In this document: in pieces, positions 15,995-25,659 of the stretch
Numbering within the stretch: position 1 is the first letter of the stretch
How the letters are laid out: every line of letters starts with the position of its first letter
NCBI GenBank assembly: GCA_905215725.1
Contig: CAJMRD010000013.1
Span: 1-29,713 of the forward strand
Reading direction: 5' to 3'
Length of the DNA: 29,713 nucleotides
Origin: an uncultured bacterium
GTDB taxonomy: Bacteria > Actinomycetota > Coriobacteriia > Coriobacteriales > Coriobacteriaceae
Program-made: the position numbers and the translations under genes
Notes under the pieces: generated by a model
Told to the model about the DNA's origin: nothing
Databases searched by the model: none
What the model saw: only the letters and a program-made list of their open reading frames with translations

Positions 15995-17533
15995 CTAATC
16001 CGCGTCAACCACGCGAAGCAGATAAGCCACACGCGTCGCCGCCGTGCATTTAAAACGTTCGTCCGCGCGAACTCCGGCGACCCACACCACGGCACCTCCC
16101 GGCGCCGTCCTCACCACGGGAACGCCGGCGCGCTCGGAAACGGGAATGCGAGCCTCGCCTAGCAAGTCGGATACCTTCTTGCTTCGGCCACTCATTCCTA
16201 ACGGGCACATCACGTCTCCCGGTGCGGGACCGTCCACCCACAGGCGCGCCAATCGCGCCTCTGCAGGGATCTCGCCACGTGAGCCCGCCAGGATCCGCTC
16301 ACTATCGCTGTCGGCAAAACCCAGGGCAGCCGCGTCTACCAAAGCTGTCACTTCCCCGGCAACCGCAAGCTCACGGGCGCGACGCACGATATCGCATCCC
16401 GGCTCAACGGCCATCGGCTCTGCGACCAGCATGCGCCCCCCGCCCAACGGCAAACGACCGGGTACGGTAACCCAGTCCGCGGCCAGGCCCTCGCGAGCCG
16501 CCGGCGCCTTAAACGCCAGCATGCCAAACTCAATGCGTGCGTCAATCCCCGCCGGAAGCGTGACCGAGCCGGCGCCCTCGGCAACGCAGGAAAGGACTCG
16601 CTCCACATGTCGCATCTCTGGACGAGCGTCCGGATCGATGCGCTTAATCGCCAGTCGCACGATGCGCCGCGCGATTACCACCTCGGCCGCAGCAAGGCGC
16701 CTGGCATCGAGCACCAGCGCGCCCGCCGCCTCCTTACGCAGGCAGCTTCGAAACGCCTGTGCCGAAAGCTGAGACAAAAACGCGTCCTCATCGCCTAAGA
16801 TCTCGCAGGCGGCGCCAATCGTCTTGCAGACGCTCGCGTTGCGCTGCGCCACCACCGGCATCACTCGATGGCGCACGTAGTTTCGCAGATACGAGATATC
16901 CTCATTGCTCTCGTCTTCACGCCACGGCTGACCATGTACCTGTAGATAGCCCACGAGCTCGCCATGAGTTAGGTCGAGCAAGGGACGCACCACGATATTC
17001 CTCCGGCGAGGAATGCTCGATAGGCCAGCGGGCCCCGAACCCTTAATCGCGTTCATCAAAAACGTTTCCGCGCGATCCGAAGACGTGTGCGCGGTGCAGA
17101 TACGAGCCGCCGTTCGCGGTGCCCCCGTCTGGGCGCAGAGCTCGCGAACATACCTCCGCGCCGCGGCATAGCGCACCTCGCGGGCCGCGGCCTCAATATT
17201 GCCCGACTCCCCATCAAAATAAGCGTGCTCCACGCACAGCGGTAAACCATATTTCGCGCAGAGCTCACGCACAAAGGCCTCGTCGCCATCGGACGCCTTG
17301 CCGCGCAGATGATGGTTTACATGCAGCACATGCAGGCGCTCGCGAGCAATGGGGGCAACACCGCGTCCGTCTTGGATATCCAGCTTTGATGTGCACGCCA
17401 TAAGAAGCAGTGCCGTCGAGTCCGCGCCGCCTGATACCATGAGCACGACAGGAGCAGCCTGCTGCCTCGTCCGGGTCTCATCGACTGCCCCAGGCACGGC
17501 ATGGTGTCCGTAATGCTGTGATACCGTTGGCAT
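15995..17533 (-). CDS. tilS: tRNA(Ile)-lysidine synthase
   Basis: TilS attaches lysine to C34 of tRNA-Ile(CAT) using ATP, so the tRNA reads AUA. The PP-loop SGGADS is at residues 34-39, after a slightly long N-terminus. LHVLHVNHHLRG and CTAHTSSDRAETFLM are further N-type ATPase signatures. The C-terminal substrate-binding region ends in a TilS-type domain containing MCPLGMSGRSKKVSDLL. At 512 residues it is somewhat longer than E. coli TilS. The start has AAAGGAGG 5 nt upstream. The gene is divergent from the metallo-beta-lactamase gene, with only 48 nt between the starts. Confidence 0.95.
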   Translation of the reverse strand: MPTVSQHYGHHAVPGAVDETRTRQQAAPVVLMVSGGADSTALLLMACTSKLDIQDGRGVAPIARERLHVLHVNHHLRGKASDGDEAFVRELCAKYGLPLCVEHAYFDGESGNIEAAAREVRYAAARRYVRELCAQTGAPRTAARICTAHTSSDRAETFLMNAIKGSGPAGLSSIPRRRNIVVRPLLDLTHGELVGYLQVHGQPWREDESNEDISYLRNYVRHRVMPVVAQRNASVCKTIGAACEILGDEDAFLSQLSAQAFRSCLRKEAAGALVLDARRLAAAEVVIARRIVRLAIKRIDPDARPEMRHVERVLSCVAEGAGSVTLPAGIDARIEFGMLAFKAPAAREGLAADWVTVPGRLPLGGGRMLVAEPMAVEPGCDIVRRARELAVAGEVTALVDAAALGFADSDSERILAGSRGEIPAEARLARLWVDGPAPGDVMCPLGMSGRSKKVSDLLGEARIPVSERAGVPVVRTAPGGAVVWVAGVRADERFKCTAATRVAYLLRVVDAD

Positions 17534-17581
17534 TCGCTTCCTCCTTTATTCGTCCGCACCCATTGTATCCTTTGGAATCTT

Positions 17582-18391
17582 ATGTCTTGCCTGCACCTTC
17601 ATATCCTCGGCAGTGGCTCTAAAGGCAACTGCGCACTCATCGAGGGCCCGCAGGGGCTCATTATGGTCGATGACGGACTGTCTCGCCGCGAGACATTAAA
17701 GCGCATGGCAGAACTGGGGCTCTCGGCAGACAACGTCTCGGCTCTTCTCATTACTCATGAGCATAGCGATCACATCAAGGGCCTCGATGTCTGGTGCAAG
17801 CACTGGCACGGCCCCCTCTTTGCCAGCAGGGGGACTCTTTCGAGCAAAGAAAATCTTTCGCATCTGCCTGTCGAGGAATTCGATCCCGGTGACACCCTAT
17901 CCATTGCCGGCATCCACGTGCAAACCTACTCAACATCACACGATGTCATCAATCCAGTCGGTTATCGATTCGACACCCTCGATGATTCCATCGGCTTTGC
18001 CACCGACACCGGAGAGCTATCGAGCCAAGCCATGAACACCCTCAAAGATTGTCGAGTCCTCGCGCTCGAAAGCAACCACGATGTGACCATGCTGCGCGAG
18101 GGAGAATATCCCCGCTTTCTTCAGAAGCGCATCCTGTCTGCAAGGGGACACCTCTCCAATGGCCAAGCCGCCGAAGCCGCGCGCGAACTTGTTACCGATC
18201 GCACCGAACAGCTCATTGCCATGCATATCAGCCAAGACAACAATCGTCCGAGCCTTACCGTCAAAAGCTATGCCAAAGCTCTGGCCGCAACCCTGGATGA
18301 CGAGGTCGGCAGCTCCGCAACCCTTCTCCAAGGATCGCGAAAGCTCTCGATACGCCCCGCAAGCCAGCATCGGCCAGCAACCATTCAATAA
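17582..18391 (+). CDS. YycJ/WalJ-like metallo-beta-lactamase fold hydrolase
   Basis: The 269-residue protein begins HILGSGSKGNCALIE, the N-terminal strand and loop of the YycJ/WalJ group. The metal-binding HEHSDH is at residues 59-64, with downstream ligands in YSTSHD, ATDTGEL and ESNHD, and the late ARGHLSNGQAAE. Relatives are cytoplasmic nucleases linked to DNA repair and to the WalRK locus, but no walRK genes are near here. There is no ribosome site before the ATG. A possible TATCCT -10 box at 17566-17571 would place the start point only a few nucleotides upstream, so the mRNA may be leaderless, as is common in actinobacteria. Confidence 0.9.
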   Translation: MSCLHLHILGSGSKGNCALIEGPQGLIMVDDGLSRRETLKRMAELGLSADNVSALLITHEHSDHIKGLDVWCKHWHGPLFASRGTLSSKENLSHLPVEEFDPGDTLSIAGIHVQTYSTSHDVINPVGYRFDTLDDSIGFATDTGELSSQAMNTLKDCRVLALESNHDVTMLREGEYPRFLQKRILSARGHLSNGQAAEAARELVTDRTEQLIAMHISQDNNRPSLTVKSYAKALAATLDDEVGSSATLLQGSRKLSIRPASQHRPATIQ

Positions 18392-18404
18392 CTGTCCTAG
18401 ACAG

Positions 18405-18448
18405 CAAAAGGGGCCGAGAATCGCTTCCCAGCCCCTTTTGTTGTCTTT
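18405..18448. terminator. Bidirectional terminator between the MBL gene and hsp20
   Basis: CAAAAGGGGC (18405-18414) pairs with GCCCCTTTTG (18431-18440). T-rich sequence follows on the plus strand and the stem carries T4 on both strands. Confidence 0.75.
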
Positions 18449-18472
18449 TAATAGCGAAAAACACCAACGAAG

Positions 18473-18904
18473 TTATTCGATGGAGATCTTCGTAATGTTC
18501 TTCTTCTCGACGATCTTGGGAACCGTAACGGTCAGGATGCCGTCAGCGTACTTAGCCGAGAGGCCCTCGCTCGAAGCGTCCTTAAGATACACGCCACGCG
18601 TCGCGCTGTACGAGCTGAACTCCTTCTGCAGGAAGTTCTTGCCCTCGTTTTCCTCGTCTTCCTCGACATTCACGCTAATGGACAGACGGCCCTCGTTAAG
18701 CTCGACATCGATATCGTCCTTGGCGACGCCGGTCAGATAAGCCTTGACCTCATAGCCATCGCCCTTATCCTCAACGTCAACGGGAAACGCCTTAGAGGCA
18801 ATCGAGCTGTTCGCTAGGTCGCTCATATCATCAAACAGATCGAACAGCGAGCTTGCAGAGGGACGAACGCCAAAAACCGAACGATAAGGAACCATGCTTG
18901 CCAT
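18473..18904 (-). CDS. Hsp20/alpha-crystallin family small heat-shock protein
   Basis: The 143-residue product holds unfolded proteins in a refolding-competent state, without ATP. The alpha-crystallin domain runs from about residue 35 to 125 (VDVEDKGDGYEVKAYLTGV at its start). The C-terminus has the ADGILTVTVPK strand and ends KKNITKISIE. An N-terminal FDLFDDMSDL segment is typical of bacterial Hsp20. The start MASMVPYRSVFG at 18904 is chosen because AAAGGAG lies upstream; a longer frame from 18937 includes that site. The upstream region holds repeated elements described separately, so heat regulation is likely. Confidence 0.93.
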   Translation of the reverse strand: MASMVPYRSVFGVRPSASSLFDLFDDMSDLANSSIASKAFPVDVEDKGDGYEVKAYLTGVAKDDIDVELNEGRLSISVNVEEDEENEGKNFLQKEFSSYSATRGVYLKDASSEGLSAKYADGILTVTVPKIVEKKNITKISIE

Positions 18905-18965
18905 GTTTACCACTCCTTTATAGGACTGCCGAGTCATCTTCCAGGTGACTGGGACTTCTTTTGAC

Positions 18966-19061
18966 GCTCATATATATGCCCACCCAGTGCTCATATATAC
19001 ATCGACTATAAAGTTTTTTGAGTCCAGTACTATAAGCATATCTAAGTGCGTATGACTCAGG
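18966..19061 (-). promoter_or_regulatory. hsp20 upstream region with direct repeats and a HAIR-like site
   Basis: Plus-strand GCTCATATATA occurs at 18966-18976 and 18989-18999, 23 bp apart. Further upstream, the minus strand reads CCTGAGT, 7 nt, ACTTAGA (19061-19041), close to the HspR operator consensus CTTGAGT-N7-ACTCAAG. A half-like TTTGAGT lies at 19017-19023 on the plus strand. No clear -35/-10 pair was found. Confidence 0.4.
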
Positions 19062-19181
19062 TTTTAGGAAGGTTAAGGTTCTTTGAACCAGAGCTTAAAT
19101 ACCGAGTATGTCCCCAGCTACAAATAACAAGGGGCTTACAATGAGCGCGTACACGTTGTTGGTAACGAGCTAAAGGGCATC

Positions 19182-19649
19182 ATGGACGACCAAAACCAGA
19201 ACAATATGTTTATGCCGACGCAGGGGGAAGATACTTCCACGCAGCCGCCACGGTTCCATCGCCCCCACATCTCGCAAGAGCCCATTAATGATCCGGAGCC
19301 CGAGTATGTGACGAGAAATCGATATCAAACACTCGAGGATGCCCAAACGGGGCGTAAACATATGGGCGTCGCCTCGGGAGACCCTGTATATCTGAAAGAC
19401 GCACCATTATCTAAAAACAGCGCAGCTAGTGATGAGCCGATGAAAGCGTCCGCCACTCATCAACAAAGAGGTCCTCGACCAAAGCAAACCTTGACGCATT
19501 CGGCTCGCTATCTCGAAACGCCAAAACAGGGAAAATCAATCTTCGTTTCATCAAGTAAACGACGCAAGCAGCATCGACTGACAATCCTGCTTTTGATCAT
19601 TGCAGCCATAGCAATTGCCCTTGTTATTCGTTTTATTTTCTTTAAATAA
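19182..19649 (+). CDS. Small tail-anchored membrane protein, function unknown
   Basis: The 155-residue product is hydrophilic and rich in Q, N, P and S up to about residue 120. A basic patch (SSSKRRKQHR) then leads into one membrane helix (LTILLLIIAAIAIALVIRFIFF) at the extreme C-terminus. This is a tail-anchor layout with the long disordered part in the cytoplasm. Nothing in it suggests an enzyme. It has an AAAGGG ribosome site 4 nt before the ATG and its own terminator. No family is recognised; it is probably restricted to close relatives. Confidence 0.7.
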   Translation: MDDQNQNNMFMPTQGEDTSTQPPRFHRPHISQEPINDPEPEYVTRNRYQTLEDAQTGRKHMGVASGDPVYLKDAPLSKNSAASDEPMKASATHQQRGPRPKQTLTHSARYLETPKQGKSIFVSSSKRRKQHRLTILLLIIAAIAIALVIRFIFFK

Positions 19650-19718
19650 AAGCTCAATACCAAAAAGAATTAAATCGTCTGGCGTAAATGAGTCATTTAT
19701 GCCCGTAAACGCAATCAG

Positions 19719-19743
19719 AACCACCCTTAAAAAGGGTGGTTTG
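19719..19743 (+). terminator. Terminator of the tail-anchored protein gene
   Basis: AACCACCCTT (19719-19728) pairs with AAGGGTGGTT (19732-19741) around three A residues. The downstream T-tract is short. Confidence 0.7.
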
Positions 19744-19853
19744 CTCTTAGGGTATAACCCACGGGCCCCGGGCTCGCGTCTAAAGGCGCGGGCCCGGACT
19801 TCGTCCAGGCCTAGTGCATCTTGACCCGTGGCGCGCCGGTCGAACCGGCAGCA

Positions 19854-20312
19854 TCACCCCCTCTTGAAGGGGTCCTCGTACTCCTTCACGCTCAGCTTGT
19901 CCAGCGCGATGTCGTGGGACTCCTGCTCCCTGATGTACTTGGCGATCGTCGCCTCGTTCAGGCCGACGGTGGACACGTAGTAGCCCTCCGCCCAGAACTT
20001 CCTGTTGCCGAACTTGTACTTGAGGTTGGCGTGCCTGTCGAATATCATCAGCGAGCTCTTCCCCTTCAGGTAGCCCATGACGCTCGCGACGCTGTACTTC
20101 GGCGGGATCGCCAGCAGCACGTGCACGTGGTCGGGCATCAGGTGCCCCTCGATTATCTCGATCCCCTTGTACTCGCACAGCTTCCTGAGGATCTCCCCTA
20201 TGTCGCTCCTGATTTGGTTGTAGATCACTTTGCGCCTATACTTCGGCGTGAACACGATGTGGTACTTGCACATCCACTTCGTGTGGGAAAGGCTGTAGGC
20301 CTTCTGGGCCAT
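19854..20312 (-). CDS. tnpA: IS200-family Y1 tyrosine transposase TnpA
   Basis: The 152-residue product is full length for IS200 TnpA and appears intact. The HUH motif is HVHVLL in GHLMPDHVHVLLAIPP. The nucleophilic tyrosine is in NEATIAKYIREQE, and HIVFTPKYRRKV is the usual N-terminal segment. It would cut and rejoin single-stranded DNA at the element's hairpin ends. The start MAQKAYSLSHTKWMCKYH (20312) has GGGGTGG upstream; a 14-residue upstream extension is rejected. No tnpB lies nearby. Expression is likely kept low by the leader hairpin described separately. Confidence 0.95.
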   Translation of the reverse strand: MAQKAYSLSHTKWMCKYHIVFTPKYRRKVIYNQIRSDIGEILRKLCEYKGIEIIEGHLMPDHVHVLLAIPPKYSVASVMGYLKGKSSLMIFDRHANLKYKFGNRKFWAEGYYVSTVGLNEATIAKYIREQESHDIALDKLSVKEYEDPFKRG

Positions 20313-20317
20313 GGCGA

Positions 20318-20379
20318 CCACCCCTTCGACTCGAATTCTTGACGGCCTGAACAATCGTCAATATCGGTCGGAGGGGTGG
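20318..20379 (-). promoter_or_regulatory. tnpA leader hairpin hiding the ribosome-binding site
   Basis: Bases 20318-20330 pair with 20367-20379 over 13 bp with one wobble pair. The 3' arm on the minus strand contains the GGGGTGG ribosome site. Sequestering of the tnpA start is known for IS200, and this matches it. Confidence 0.65.
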
Positions 20380-20463
20380 CTTTGTAAAGCCGTTTGTCTC
20401 CACCCGCGTAGCGGGTGGTTTAAAGCTGGCCGCTGCGCGGCCAGCGGACTAAAGTCTTGAATC

Positions 20464-20498
20464 AAAAAGAGCCGGTCGAGCAAACGCTCGATCGGCTC
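20464..20498 (-). terminator. Terminator of the Ca2+ ATPase gene
   Basis: GAGCCGGTCGAGC (20469-20481) pairs with GCTCGATCGGCTC (20486-20498) with one wobble and an AAAC loop. TTTTT follows on the minus strand. Confidence 0.85.
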
Positions 20499-20540
20499 AC
20501 AAACTTTCCCTCAGCTTACGGTCCCGAGAGGTTGTCCGAA

Positions 20541-20631
20541 GGCCCGACCGCCGAGAGGGGTTTCTTCTGAGCGATCCCGCAGCGCGAAGCGCGAGGACCA
20601 GCGAAGAAGAAACCCCGCAGGCGGTCGGGCC
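20541..20631. repeat. Large two-part hairpin between the ATPase stop and its terminator
   Basis: Outer arms GGCCCGACCGCC (20541-20552) and GGCGGTCGGGCC (20620-20631) pair perfectly. After a small internal loop, GGGGTTTCTTCT (20557-20568) pairs perfectly with AGAAGAAACCCC (20605-20616). The 36-nt top has CGCGAAGCGCG. It could be a mobile palindromic element or a structured 3' RNA. It is not needed as a terminator, as a better one lies downstream. Confidence 0.75.
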
Positions 20632-20654
20632 GGTGGGAGGGATGGCCTTTCGAC

Positions 20655-23336
<2,682 letters not shown>

Positions 23337-23345
23337 ATAGAGTCC

Positions 23346-23443
23346 CCTCCTGGGATTCGGGCCACTCAGCAGATTGATGCCCGATCATAATTCCCAGGAG
23401 AAGGGCAAGGGCTCATCAAGGCTGCCGTGCTGAGCGGCAGTTG
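23346..23443 (-). promoter_or_regulatory. Structured leader of the Ca2+ ATPase mRNA, possible ribosome-site switch
   Basis: Plus-strand CTCCTGGGA (23347-23355) pairs with TCCCAGGAG (23392-23400), with an inner CGGGC/GCCCG pair (23358-23362, 23379-23383). On the mRNA this arm overlaps the AGGAGG ribosome site (23351-23346). A second hairpin lies upstream, CTGCCG/CGGCAG with flanking ATCAA/TTGAT (about 23415-23443). It does not match the yybP-ykoY Mn2+ riboswitch consensus as I know it. Confidence 0.5.
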
Positions 23444-23777
23444 ATAGTGGAGCTATGGTACCCCAAAGCGGCGCGTCTAGCCAAAACATTCCAATTGGAA
23501 ACACGGCTCGAGTGCAACGATGCAGACCGTATGATGTTCAACATTGATAAAACGTTTTTTCTTCGGTGCATCATCAAACTGAAATATCGCCCAGATAGCA
23601 GCGGTTAGAACGGTTGGTAAAGTTTTTGCATATACCGTTTATTCGCAAAAAATGAACTTCTAATTCGGCATACGGTCGATTTTTTGGGGTATTCGGTCGG
23701 CATTTCGTTATAATCATCTCAGTTTTATTTCTTATGGTTTATCTATCAGCGCAAGACGATGTCAGATGGAGGTCTGA
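23444..23777. other. Intergenic region between the Ca2+ ATPase and pyk
   Basis: It holds a perfect 12-bp palindrome TTCCAATTGGAA (23489-23500) and a TATAAT -10 box for pyk at 23709-23714. The best upstream partner is TTGGGG (23684-23689), at a long 19-nt spacing. Two similar blocks, ATTCGGCATACGGTCG (from about 23663) and ATTCGGTCGGCAT (from 23691), lie just before that -10 box. No coding sequence was seen. Confidence 0.5.
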
Positions 23778-25238
23778 ATGTACAAGCGCACCAAGATTGT
23801 ATGCACCATGGGTCCCGCCTGCGATAGCGACGAGACCATCCGCGAGATGATCAAGGCGGGCATGAACGTCGCCCGTTTTAACTTCTCGCACGGATCCTAC
23901 GACGAGCACCACGGTCGCATCGAGCGCGTCCGTCGTATTTCCAAGGAGCTCGGTCTGCCCGTCGGCATCCTGCTCGACACCAAGGGCCCCGAGGTCCGCA
24001 CCGGCCTTCTGGTCGACGGCAAGAAGGTTGCCGTCAAGACCGGCGATAAGATCGTCGTCACCGCTCAGCCCACGTCCGAGGATTTCCACGGCACCTCTGA
24101 GCACATCTCCCTCGACTACCTGGCTCTGCCCTCCGAGGTCGAGAAGGGCTCCCTTATCCTGATCGATGATGGTCTGGTTGCCCTCGAGGTCGAGTCCGTC
24201 GACGGCCAGGACATGACCTGCGTCGTTAAGAACGACGGTCTGATCGGCGAGCGCAAGGGCGTCAACATGCCCAACGTCAACATCTCGCTGCCCGCTATCA
24301 CCGAGCGCGATCGTCAGGACATCCTCTTTGGCCTGACCGAGAACATCGACTACATCGCCGCTTCCTTCATCCGTGACGGCGAGTCCGTCCGCGGCATTCG
24401 CAAGCTTTGCCGCGAGAACGGTGGCGAGCACGTGACAATCTTCCCGAAGATCGAGTGCGCCCTGGGCGTCGAGAACTTCGACGAGATCCTCGAGGCTTCC
24501 GACGGCATCATGGTCGCCCGTGGCGACCTGGGCATCGAGATCAAGCCCGAGCTCGTTCCGCACATCCAGAAGGAGATCATCGCTAAGTGCAACGCGGCCT
24601 ACAAGCCCGTTATCACCGCTACGCAGATGCTCGACTCCATGCAGCAGAACCCGCGCCCGACGCGCGCCGAGGTTGCCGACGTTGCTAACGCCATCTACGA
24701 CGGCACCGACGCTGTCATGCTGTCCGGCGAGTCCGCTGCCGGTAAGTACCCGGTCGAGGCCGTAAAGATGCAGGCCAGCATTGCTCTCGAGACCGAGAAG
24801 TACCTCCCGGCTCACGCTCCGCTCGAGGTTCCGGCCGATGCTCACGGCACCCGCGTCGTCAACAACGTTGTGGGTATGTCCGCTGTGAACATGGCTACCA
24901 CCGTTGGCGCCAAGTGCATCACCGTGCCGACGACCACCGGTCGTACCGCTCGCCTGATCTCGCACTTCCGTCCCAACATGCCAATCTGCGCGTTCTCCCG
25001 CCACGAGTGGGCCGTCCAGCAGATGATCATGTACTGGGGCGTTATCCCGCACCAGGCCGAGATTACCCAGGGCACCGTCAACGGTACGATCGTCAAGGCG
25101 ATCGAAACCGCTAAGGAGCTCGGCTACGTCGAGGCCGGCGACCTGACCGTCGCCACCGCCGGCGATCCCCGCATGAGCGTTCAGCTCGAGGACAAGGTCT
25201 CCTCGACCAACGTCGCTTACGTCGCTCAGGTGCGCTAA
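23778..25238 (+). CDS. pyk: Pyruvate kinase
   Basis: The 486-residue enzyme transfers phosphate from phosphoenolpyruvate to ADP, the last step of glycolysis. The N-terminus MYKRTKIVCTMGPACD, LDTKGPEVRTG and the active-site signature ALGVENFDEILEASDGIMVARGDLGIE region (about residues 233-258) are intact. ATQMLDSM and PTRAEVADVANAIYDGTDAV follow. The length is standard, with no extra C-terminal PEP-utiliser domain. GGAGG is placed 5 nt before the ATG. Lysine is nearly always AAG, and codon choice is more biased than in neighbours, as expected for a highly expressed gene. It has its own promoter and terminator. Confidence 0.97.
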   Translation: MYKRTKIVCTMGPACDSDETIREMIKAGMNVARFNFSHGSYDEHHGRIERVRRISKELGLPVGILLDTKGPEVRTGLLVDGKKVAVKTGDKIVVTAQPTSEDFHGTSEHISLDYLALPSEVEKGSLILIDDGLVALEVESVDGQDMTCVVKNDGLIGERKGVNMPNVNISLPAITERDRQDILFGLTENIDYIAASFIRDGESVRGIRKLCRENGGEHVTIFPKIECALGVENFDEILEASDGIMVARGDLGIEIKPELVPHIQKEIIAKCNAAYKPVITATQMLDSMQQNPRPTRAEVADVANAIYDGTDAVMLSGESAAGKYPVEAVKMQASIALETEKYLPAHAPLEVPADAHGTRVVNNVVGMSAVNMATTVGAKCITVPTTTGRTARLISHFRPNMPICAFSRHEWAVQQMIMYWGVIPHQAEITQGTVNGTIVKAIETAKELGYVEAGDLTVATAGDPRMSVQLEDKVSSTNVAYVAQVR

Positions 25239-25266
25239 AACGCACTTGCAAGCACATTTGCATTGC

Positions 25267-25303
25267 AAAGGGACCGGAAGGCTTCGCCTTCCGGTCCCTT
25301 TTT
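25267..25303 (+). terminator. Terminator of pyk
   Basis: GGGACCGGAAGG (25270-25281) pairs perfectly with CCTTCCGGTCCC (25287-25298) around CTTCG, followed by TTTTT. Confidence 0.93.
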
Positions 25304-25659
25304 CTGTGCGCCGATACCTTCTGCACGGCATGACGCGCACCCATTTCATTACCAAAAGCGCGAAATCCGCCCTCCGAGGCCCAAAAAATAAAGCCCCAAG
25401 CGCTAAAAGTGTTCGCCCGGTGGCAAACCCACACCTTAACCGACGCTGCTAAATCGTTTTAGCAAGAACCAGATCAACCGCGTTTTCAGAAGTGCGGGGA
25501 AAAATTGCTTACCCCCGAGCATAAGTCCTTTTATTTCAACAAAACCCCTGATAAAGTTGGCTTAAATACCGCTTGTACCTGACCTATTTGTCTTTTTCAC
25601 CGCACTTCCGAAACGGATAGCTTTTCTAGCCCAAATAACGCTCAAACGATCGGATCGCT
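25304..25659. other. Gene-poor region upstream of the AbiEi-like gene
   Basis: No convincing coding frame is seen. GAAGTGCGG (25489-25497) and CCGCACTTC (25600-25608) are inverted copies 102 nt apart, with AAAAA and TTTTT just inside. A local hairpin TGCTAAA/TTTAGCA lies at 25447-25464. The region is more A/T-rich than neighbouring genes. It may hold the promoter of the next gene, but no clear -35/-10 pair stands out. Confidence 0.5.

Larger units (their letters stand above)
19755..20458 (-). mobile_element. IS200-type insertion sequence (IS200/IS605 family, tnpA only)
   Basis: A single Y1 transposase gene is flanked by hairpins. On the tnpA 3' side, CCGGGCTCGCG (19768-19778) pairs with CGCGGGCCCGG (19787-19797). 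On the 5' side, CCACCCGC/GCGGGTGG (20400-20418) and GCTGGCCGC/GCGGCCAGC (20425-20445) are perfect. TAAAG occurs beside hairpins on both sides. There are no terminal inverted repeats or target duplication, as expected for this family. The ends given are approximate. It sits between two terminators, so the insertion looks harmless. Confidence 0.7.

Noticed and set aside
23346..23480. yybP-ykoY manganese riboswitch before the P-type ATPase
   Set aside because: The conserved core of that riboswitch as I know it was not found in the leader.
23739..25355. A 538-codon minus-strand frame opposite pyk
   Set aside because: It is a shadow of the highly biased pyruvate kinase codons.
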